Origin: Selaginella moellendorffii
Lineage: Eukaryota; Streptophyta; Lycopodiopsida; Selaginellales; Selaginellaceae
DNA length: 64,000 bases
Reading direction: 5' to 3'
NCBI RefSeq assembly: GCF_000143415.4
Contig: NW_003314403.1
Coordinates: 66,316-130,315 of the forward strand
The notes beneath the pieces are model-generated. The model had not been told where the DNA came from. It did no database searches and saw only the letters and a list, made by a program, of their open reading frames with translations. Both the position numbers and the translations under genes were made by a program. Positions within the stretch are counted from its first letter, which is position 1. Every line of letters starts with the position of its first letter. Below are positions 56,110 to 64,000 of the stretch, in pieces.

Positions 56110-59100
56110 ATCAAGCCTCCTCTGATTCAGATTCGGATTGTTCACCTTGAAATAAAATACATTAGAAACTTAGTAAAGGAATATTAAATCTCACCTTGAA
56201 CCCGGGTTATGAATGCTCTTGCTGCATCTCTTGCATGGTCTGGCAAGGTGATGGTGGCACTCTGCTTCCGCATCCAACCATGCACAACATTATCCACCGA
56301 TATGCTCATGCTGGGATCCCTTGGATTCAGCACCCATCTCTTTTCTAGGCAATCCTTCGTATATCCGGAACTTGGCTTGAACCACTCCACAGTTACATTG
56401 AAGGAGTTAGTTTCCGCGTCCTCCTCTGCATCAGTGATGCAGCGCCCCACCCATATCATTTGTTTTTTATTACTGGGTCTGACAAGCACGACCATTCCTT
56501 TGCAGACTTGTACTGGATTGAATGCTGAATCCGGCTTCTTGTTCCTCGGCCCACAATAGTGATCCTCAACATCGTTATCTGTCACTGCATTTCCAGAGGA
56601 CATTGTTCTGCTACTATCTGGTGCTCTGGGTTCTGGCCAAAAGGACTCTTCCAATTCTTCATATACAACCGGCCCATTTTGGATAGCAGATATAATCTTC
56701 TCCCAGTATTCGAGCAAAGGCTTGCACCTCTTAAAATAGGATTCTCCACCAAACACCAACCCCCTCTTCCAGAAGGCAATATGCTGTCTAATCCCGGCCA
56801 CTATACTTTCCTGGTCTTTGAGTCCATCCGGGTGCATCGGCCGTGGGGAACCCTGAGGAATCATAGGTTCCCCAGTTATGGGATCTCTCTTGAAGAGTTC
56901 AATGCCATCCACTGGCAGCCACACTGTGTCCCATTCTCTCATCTTGTACCTCATCACTGGAGCACCGTCACGCATGCTGAAATGAAACTGAAGAGGCTTG
57001 GAGTGGCCAATCAGCGTTTCGGATCCGTCCCTGATGTAGCCTCTTACAAACCCCTTAAAGTCTGGAACCTCTGTCACAAGTGCAGCTTCAACAGTGCCTT
57101 TGATGCAATTTTGGAATTCATCGTAGAGTTGTGGGAGGGTGAGGACATTGGATCGCCGGAGGGACTCTGCCAGGTGACTAAACATGGCATCGACATCTTC
57201 ATGAGTGTGCCCAACCATGAGAAAGCCAAGTGTAACCGTTTCAAATATGCCTTTGGCAACAAGCATCGCCAAGTACGCGAAGACGTACATGTTTTTGTTC
57301 TCACTGCCAGCATTGTCTGTTTGGAGCAGAAGATGGGGTGGAAGGCCACATCGGCCGCAAGAACTTCCTTGAGATTCTGCTTCGTTTGGATGAGGCTGTG
57401 CATTCACCGGGCGACCAGCCTCGTCGGAATGGCATGAGGCCTCACGTGATAACCCTACAATCTGACGGCCAACATATTCACTGGGATGGCATGGGGCCCC
57501 ACGCGATACTGCAAGCCTTTGCTCCTCCTCCAGCTGAACCCTGTATGGGGTTCGATCGACAAGGGCCTTATGCAAGGGTTGGCCGTTCAGCTCAGTCTGC
57601 GCACTTTGCAGAGACCTTAAGTGTTTTGCTAGGGACGCAATCATCATGTTTGCACCCCCGCCACCCCATAGAGGTACAAAGAAGTTCCCATAGTTCTGGG
57701 CACCATGCCCATGAGCGATTATGCCAAACAGAGACACAGGCAGCTGCATGGATGAAGAGATTGCCTTGGGGGCAAGATTGAGTCGAGGTAAGCACGTCTT
57801 TTTCTGGTCCATTTTGTTGTGGATGATGCAGAGGTAAGAGTCAGGTCTCTCCATGGAGAGAATCCTGTTATGATAATATGCAGTCCTGCAGCTTCTCTGC
57901 TCGATGTTGTGGTCGAGCCGCCTTCTAACCAACGTCTCTCGCTCTTGAGCGCTGCAAGAATTCTTCGACAAAGCCATTTTGATAGCAGTGCACTCGTCAC
58001 ACTTTGAAAAGCTGGAGTACTTTCCTATACTCACATCCCTGAACCTGTTGCTCCACAATCTACTAAATCTAGATTGGCTCAGCTTCCTGTAGCCATTACT
58101 CTGGAGTTCCCGATTCACATCTTCCAATATGGCCCCCTTGGTATACATGGAAGGGAGAACTCGTTGGGTGTCTCGTGTTCCATCTTCCAAGAGGCGGGTT
58201 TTATGTGGTTGCTGCTCGCTACATGTCTCGACAAACCTCTTGAAGATTGCCTCTCCATATACAACATGACCCCTGGTTTTGTGCGTACCGTCGTTCCCAT
58301 GGACTGCCTGTTGAACCCTTTGTTCCTCGAACTCAGTTTTGATTCTGTAGAATGTGGTTCGAGGGACTCCATAAATGATTCTCCATGCCTTCATGCAGAC
58401 CAAACCCCTCTGGAAGACCATGCCCCCCACCTGATGTTCTGAAGCATCAACAGATGACCGTAATGCCTCATACACAAAATTGCGAGCTGCCTTCCAGGAC
58501 AATGTCTTGTATCTTGCTCTCTCCTCTTCAATAGCATCCCAATCAGCATGTTGACAGCACCTCCTCTTGCAACAAGCAACTGTCGAGACCATTCGAACCT
58601 CCATCGCCATTTTCTGCCTTTTCGGTTCGTTGCTCAGATCCCTTTAGCTGCGCTGTAGGAAGGTGTACTTTCTTTTCCCATGAAGAGATGTTCTGTCATC
58701 AGTTGTAGTGGTGTTTGATTGTGAATCCTTCACATTCTCAAACACTAAATGCCTCAATTTCCACCGCACAATGCTTCCAATAGTCAGACTGTTTTCTTCT
58801 GTGTCAACAACCTCTAAAATTGCAACTCCAATATCATCCCAGCCCAATTCTTGATTAGCAACCGCATCTCTTGGATCGACAACTGTGGCTAAGCCCTCAG
58901 CTACCACCTCCCCCTCGGGGTTGTTTAGAAACACCTTTGCCTGAATCCATGTAGCACGGTTCTTAAGATCCACGGAGGGAACATGCGTCGCACTTGCGCT
59001 GTCCCCAACATCTGCTTTCTTCTGCAGATTTTTCAAGGCAACAACAGCATTTACCCCGACGACCATCTCTCCTCGTTCAATAGCGACCACATTCCCATCG

Positions 59101-59249
59101 AAGACAGTCTCTACTGATACAGCAGCATTGCCTTCCCCAAGCCTTTGACAGTGTATAACAAAGTTCCCATCCATAGACACAAGGGTCCCTTTTGCAACTC
59201 TCTTCCCACCATTCAAAATGTAAACCTTTTCCCCAACCCTGAAGGCCAT
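56110..59249 (-). pseudogene. Element P gene 1, DDE-like transposase (copy D, one stop)
   Basis: Reads MAFRVGEKVYILNGG from 59249; a single TAA at 58644-58646 (CAA in copy C, TAA also in copy A) interrupts it, and the same frame continues with MAMEVRMVSTVACC to 56184. All key blocks are present: KCDECTAIK, IHNKMDQKK (His-Asn here in place of His-Asp at the first acidic block), QTDNAGSENKN and GHTHEDVDAMF, plus the C-terminal module. A short last exon (SESESEE) follows a ~52-nt intron. The Asp-to-Asn change at the first acidic position would be damaging if that residue is catalytic. Confidence 0.87.
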
Positions 59250-59426
59250 TCTGAAAGTGCAGAAAAAAAGTTAAGACCATACAAAAAATGATTGGAGAAT
59301 GGCCTAAATCATAACATACCAAATAGCATGAGGCCACATGCCATTATTCAAACATGCTATTGACACCCACGTGAAATTTCGCATTCACAAAATTGGCATG
59401 AGCCCTCATGCCATTAGTGGTACCAC

Positions 59427-59620
59427 TAATGGCATGAGGCCTCACGCTATCTTTGGCCCTTGCTAGCCTGTTGCTATATTCCTTTTGCCTTGTTGCAACT
59501 GTATATATTTTTGTGTGTGTGACTAGTCACCCATACAAAAATATATACAGTTGCAGCAAGGCAAAAGGAATATGGCAATAGGCTAGTAGGGGCCAAAGAT
59601 GGCATGAGGCCTCATGCCAT
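59427..59620. repeat. Large inverted repeat bordered by palindromes (copy D only)
   Basis: Arms of about 85 bases (59432-59514 and 59534-59620) pair around a TGTGACTAGTCACCC loop region. Each arm ends with a palindrome-family site. Just left is a separate perfect palindrome ATTAGTGGTACCACTAAT (59413-59430). B and C have a single palindrome at this place. Confidence 0.85.
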
Positions 59621-60254
59621 CTTGATATACACACAGCTGCAGGCAAGTAAAAACATACATGACAATACGCTAGCCATGAAATTGCAAGGGCCCAAGATGG
59701 CATGTGGCCTCATGCCATTTCTAAATGTGGTCGTAAACCATTCCATGGTGAACATACCAGGAAGCACAAGTGCCGAATATCAAGAGGAAGCGGTAGCCAC
59801 ACCAAAGATAGTGCCGCTCGCAACACCGCAACTACTCGTAGCGCCGCTCGCAACACCGCAACTGCTCGTAGCGCCGCTCGCACAAACTGCCACTCGCATA
59901 AACTGCCGCTCGCAATGGCGCTCGCAATGCCGCAACCGCTTGTAGACGCATAAACCACAGCTCGCAACGCCGCTTACACAAGCAGCGCTCACTGCGCTCA
60001 GCAGAACCAAGAACACGGCGCACAAAAATGATAGACCTAGGAATGAGTTCGAGAATTCAAAAATAACACACGCTTGAACGTCACATCAAATCCTCTGACA
60101 AACCAGATCTTATGATTCCTCTGACAAATTTCAAACTGAGTAGCTTCTAGACTTTGCTGTCGGAGGTTGAACTTTGTCACATCATGTCCTTGCCTCGATC
60201 CAGCTGTGCCATGTCAGTGATTCGAACTTTGCCATGCCATGTCAGCGATCCGCG

Positions 60255-62102
60255 CCAAGATTATTCGCCGTGTAAAGGAATAATTATGCTGTGTGTGTAC
60301 GTCCATTTATGGCAATATAAGGCCACATGCCATTCAAAGAATAATGCTAGTCGAGCATCTTTTGGTGCATTTTTGGGTTCAAAATTGCATGAGCCCACAC
60401 GCTATAAAGTTTACCTGTACCAAAAATAGAAACAGCTTTATTTACTTGGGAATTTATATGGCTGAGGCATTTTTAAACTTACAAACACATGCCCTACTTA
60501 CATTCCTTTGGTTGCTTAAAATTCAAAAATATTATAAACCTTTCTTTTTGCATTTTCAATGTTTTCAATTATGGTTTTTGATTTTCGCAGGACCAGCCTA
60601 GTAATCTATTTGCATCCCGTCATGTTTATAGCTAGCTTTCGTTTGTCCCCTTCACTAGCCTGAGATACATCTGCTCGGCATCTGCCTCTTACAGCATTTG
60701 CCCAGAAAGGGCATCTTTCTTCACGCAGCATTTGCCACATGTTTAGGGTTAGGGTTTAGGGTTTAGCAATTCAGTAGCTTGATAAACATGCAAATACAGA
60801 ACTTGATGCAAAATCCTTTGATATGTCACAATGCCCCTAGGACCATAAACACATTTCAATAGAGAGGGTCCTTTCATTTCATAACTCCTTACGTAGATCT
60901 TGGTGAAACCAGAGTTAGTGAAGTTGGTTTCTTGTGATCCCGCATCCGATTGTGATGTCCCTTTGCAGTGTCGATGGAAAGGTCAATGCACACCAAACTG
61001 TAGAATCTTGGAGCAAAATAACGGTCGGATCTATGGCAAATGCCCCTGAAACATTGTAAGGCTCGTGTGGTCTCATGTGGTGTCCGATCGAGATGCTTCT
61101 TTGCAGGGTCATCAAGAAGGACATTGTATACCATTCTGTAAAATCTGGTTGCGATCTAACGGTTGGATCTCCAGGAAACTCAAAACAATCTCGCGCGTGT
61201 CAGAATATTCTAGGAATATACTCCTATGTGCTCCAAGATTATTCGCCGTGTAAAGGAATAATTATGCTGTGTCATTTATGGCAATATAAGGCCACACGCC
61301 ATTCAAAGAATAATGCCAGTCGAGCATTTTTTGGTGCATTTTTGGGTTCAAAATTGCATGAGCCCACACGCTATAAAGTTTACCTGTACCAAAAATAGAA
61401 ACAGCTTTATTTACTTGGGAATTTAAGTGGTTGAGGCATTTTTAAACTTACAAACACATGCCCTACTTACATTCCTTTGGTTGCTTACATTCCTTTGGTT
61501 GCTAGCTTTCGTTTGTCCCCTTCACTAGCCTGAGATACATTTGCTCGGCATCTGCCTCTTACAGCATTTGCCCAGAAAGGGCATCTTTCTTCACGCAGCA
61601 TTTGCCACATGTTTAGGGTTTAGGGTTTAGGGTTTAGCAATTCAGTAGCTTGATAAACATGCAAATACAGAACTTGATGCAAAATCCTTTGATATGTCAC
61701 AATGCCCCTAGGACCATAAACACATTTCAATAGAGAGGGTCCTTTCATTTCATAACTCCTTACGTAGATTTTGGTGAAACCAGAGTTAGTGAAGTTGGTT
61801 TCTTGTGATCCCGCATCTGATTGTGATGTCCCTTTGCAGTGTCGATGGAAAGGTCAATGCACACCAAACTGTAGAATCTTGGAGCAAAATAACGGTCGGA
61901 TCTATGGCAAATGCCCCTGAAACATTGTAAGGCTCGTGTGGTCTCATGTGGTGTCCGATCGAGATGCTTCTTTGCAGGGTCATCAAGAAGGACATTGTAT
62001 ACCATTCTGTAAAATCTAGTTGTGATATAACTGTTGGATCTCCAGGAAACTCAAAACAATCTCGCGCGTGTCAGAATATTCTAGGAATATACTCCTATGT
62101 GC
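60255..62102. repeat. Tandem duplication of the intergenic region (copy D only)
   Basis: Units 60255-61232 (978 bp) and 61233-62102 both begin CCAAGATTATTCGCCG and end ACTCCTATGTGCT. The second unit has small deletions (near 61270 and 61490). Each unit carries its own TTTAGGG motif (60742-60766 and 61612-61637). Confidence 0.9.
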
Positions 62103-62858
62103 TCTTGAAAATGGCATGCGGCCCCACGCCATTCAAGAGATAACGCCAGATGACGCCGAGCATTTTTTGGTGCATTTTTTGGGATCAAAATTGCATGAGC
62201 CCACATGCTTGAATGTCATCCTCTGACAATTTATTTAGCTGAACATCTGGCATTTTTGGAAATACAAGATGCTTTGGAATATCCAATCATGCATGGTATA
62301 AATATAGCGAGGGTATTAAATGATATCCCAATCATGATCTTTCTTTTGGATTTCGCGTGCATGCAGTCCGAGGAATGATGACGTTGCGGATTTCTTTTGG
62401 ATTTCACGCATGCGCGCGCCGATCCAGAAATTAATGGTGGCGCCCAAGTCCGAGAAATGATGACGTGGCGGGATTACCAACCATCGTGACATTTCGCGCG
62501 TGTGAGGTTAGGTTTTGCATTTTGCTTCGTACTCGCGCTCGCATCGCGCTCCCACTCGCGCTCCCACTTCTCTACAGGTTTCTCGTGTGCATCGGCGTCC
62601 ACTCGCGCTTGCATCACACTCGCGCTCGCATCGCGCTCGTGTGCATCGGCGTCCACTTCAAGACACACCCAGTTTGTAACTTCGCTGCCAACTCCGCCGC
62701 CCACTCTGCCACCCACACGCAGCCCACTTGGCGTCCCAGGAGATTTCAGCGCCACTCTCCAACTGTAAGTGGCAGAGTAGCCTTGCTGCTACGATCCGCT
62801 GCACACACAGTGCACATTTGCCAGCGAGTCCGGTTGTCACGCCTCCATTCGGCTTCAA

Positions 62859-64000
62859 ATGGTAAGTCTTTTAGGCCAAGTAGAAAATGGCATGAGGCCA
62901 CATGCCATTCAGTAGCAACATTGGCATGCACCGATTGGGCTCTCGAGTGCAGTCCGGTTACAGATGGCGTGTAGCCTCATGCCATCTTAGGATGCAGCCT
63001 CAAGACATCTGATGCAGTGGTGAATGGCGTGTGGCCTCACATTATTTCTAGCTGCTAGCTTTTCATCTGTCAGCTCTAATTGTTGTGCATTTCTGAACAG
63101 GCGAGGAATTGCGTTCTTCTTCCAGCCACTGTCAATGTGGATGCAGAGAAGGGGGAGGAGTTCACCAGTTGGACTTTCGGGATGGAAGGCGAGGATCTGA
63201 GGCTATACAACACAGATGGTGGGAGAAAAGAATGCATGGGGATCCTCATCCAAGTGACAGACACTCCATGCAGTTCCATGCAAGAATATGGACTGGCACT
63301 TGTGGTAGAGACAGCGTCTGCCTTCAAGATCCACCTTGCACATCCTAGCGGCTTCCCGGAGGGGGGCAGCGGCTATGAGGAATTCCTAGAGGGAGCTAGG
63401 GAGAGGTTGTCCAGGAGGCCCACAATTTCAAAGACGCTGCGGGTCTATGAAGATCACATGGAATCCACAGACCTCACCTACGGCGATGTTCAAAAACTAT
63501 ATTCCAACATTGAGCCGTTGAGAGTGACTCCAGTTCGCGAAGCAAAGGGGAAGGGGGTCGATTTGGAAACTACCTCGAAGCAGAAAAGGGTGGTCAAGCT
63601 CAAGCCGACGTCCGACTCTCCTGCTCCAAAAAAGAAGCTACTCAGTGATGCCATTGCCTCGGGTTCGAACACTACACCCACCAAAAAGAAGAGCCGCAAA
63701 GAGCAGAAAGAGCAAGAAGAGGCAGCAAAAATCGTCGCAGATAATAGTACTTGTTACTATTCCAACAAAGTATATACAATCGACGTGAGCCGTATCGACA
63801 TCCAAAGCAAATACAACCACAGGCTAGTATCTGATGAGTGGGTGGAGAAATTGAAGCAGAAGATGCTGGCAAGTCCAGTAACACCCGACATCGCAGACGT
63901 GATCCCCTACTACCGAACAATGAAGGGCGAGATGAGGTTTCCAGACTTGATCAATAGGAAGGTGTTGGATGATCAGAACATCTGGTTCTATGGCGTCTCC
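62859..64000 (+). CDS. Element P gene 2, N-terminal part (copy D, open to window end)
   Basis: Probable start ATG 62859-62861 followed at once by GTAAGT, an intron to 63100 (with three palindromes), then an exon from 63101 (ARNCVLLPATV) that stays open to the window end at ...FYGVS. It retains the region that copy C lost (SRIDIQSKYNHRLVSDEWVEKL) and lacks the copy B stop within the visible part. An ATG at 63080 within the same frame is the alternative start. Confidence 0.7.

Larger units (their letters stand above)
59250..62858. promoter_or_regulatory. Divergent intergenic region of copy D (expanded)
   Basis: Same content as in B and C, but longer because of an inverted-repeat insert (59427-59620) and a tandem duplication (60255-62102). 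No gene supported. Confidence 0.6.
55608..63046. repeat. Palindrome family sites in copy D
   Basis: Sites at about 55608-55631, 57428-57448, 57485-57507, 59322-59345, 59392-59415, 59427-59450, 59599-59620, 59697-59719, 62110-62133, 62886-62909, 62963-62986 and 63023-63046. 59599-59620 (ATGGCATGAGGCCTCATGCC plus AT) is a perfect 22-base palindrome. Confidence 0.85.
54978..64000 (-). mobile_element. Element P copy D (left part, inverted; runs off the window)
   Basis: Starts with the inverted repeat AAGCTCTATTTC directly after R3 sequence (left flank AAAG). Gene 1 is on the minus strand and the start of gene 2 on the plus strand. Unlike the other copies it has an extra segment at about 55664-56105, a large inverted repeat at 59427-59620 and a 0.9-kb tandem duplication in the intergenic region. 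Confidence 0.93.

Noticed and set aside
14950-63046. Palindromes as a CRISPR array
   Set aside because: Spacing is irregular from tens to thousands of bases, the sites vary, and the DNA is eukaryotic with spliced genes.
1-64000. tRNA or rRNA genes, bacterial operons, ribosome-binding sites
   Set aside because: None seen; gene organisation, introns and element types are eukaryotic.

Overview
Eukaryotic, plant-type DNA made almost entirely of nested transposable elements; I find no ordinary single-copy host gene. Signs of a streptophyte (plant lineage) are TTTAGGG-type telo-box motifs, degraded Ty3/gypsy retrotransposons with an initiator-Met-type primer-binding site, a plant-style FCP1/HAD domain with a DLNGVL motif, and very short GT-AG introns (38-57 nt). 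The species cannot be fixed from the sequence; a seed-free plant or charophyte alga is a guess.

The central finding is four copies (A-D) of one large DNA transposon, here called element P, with 24-bp terminal inverted repeats beginning AAGCTCTATTTC and, where both ends can be seen, 4-bp target duplications (CCAA for B, TAGA for C). Copy A is 1-10592 (right part only, split by a retrotransposon), B is 14565-26094 (11,530 bp), C is 33497-45815 (12,319 bp, inverted), and D is 54978 to the window end (inverted). P carries two divergent genes. Gene 1 encodes a protein of about 1,020 aa with a predicted RNase-H/DDE-like core (conserved HDKMDQKK, QTDNAGSENKN and GHTHEDVD blocks, resembling proteins labelled DUF7869), and I infer it is the transposase. 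Gene 2 is a spliced gene (best seen in copy C, 39803-45373). It joins a ParB-like region, a degenerate DNA-methyltransferase-like region, an acidic low-complexity linker and a C-terminal FCP1-like HAD domain. With one 70-bp deletion allowed for, its exons sum to 1,656 codons and the phases match throughout.

A 22-24-bp palindrome family (type GGCATGAGGCCTCATGCC, varied but still symmetric) is scattered through all four copies in introns, exons, intergenic DNA and subterminal DNA. I did not see it outside element P. Several of the tiny introns of gene 2 consist largely of one palindrome.

Layout: copy A is interrupted by R1 (3570-10487, minus strand), an LTR element with 187-bp LTRs, gag-protease, RNase H and integrase but no reverse transcriptase. 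R2 (10593-14564 plus 26095-27672) is a decayed gypsy element split by copy B. From 27673 to 33010 are LTR fragments of two related families and a 473-base N gap. From 33011 to at least 51747 is an LTR retrotransposon (R4) with copy C in its 5' LTR, a solo LTR (48814-49932) in its interior and R3 in its 3' LTR. R3 (from 51748) is a gypsy element carrying a 47-bp intron-like insert, and copy D lies in its integrase region.

No complete, unbroken P gene is visible, but damage differs between copies, so they are fairly young and could be derived from an active source elsewhere.
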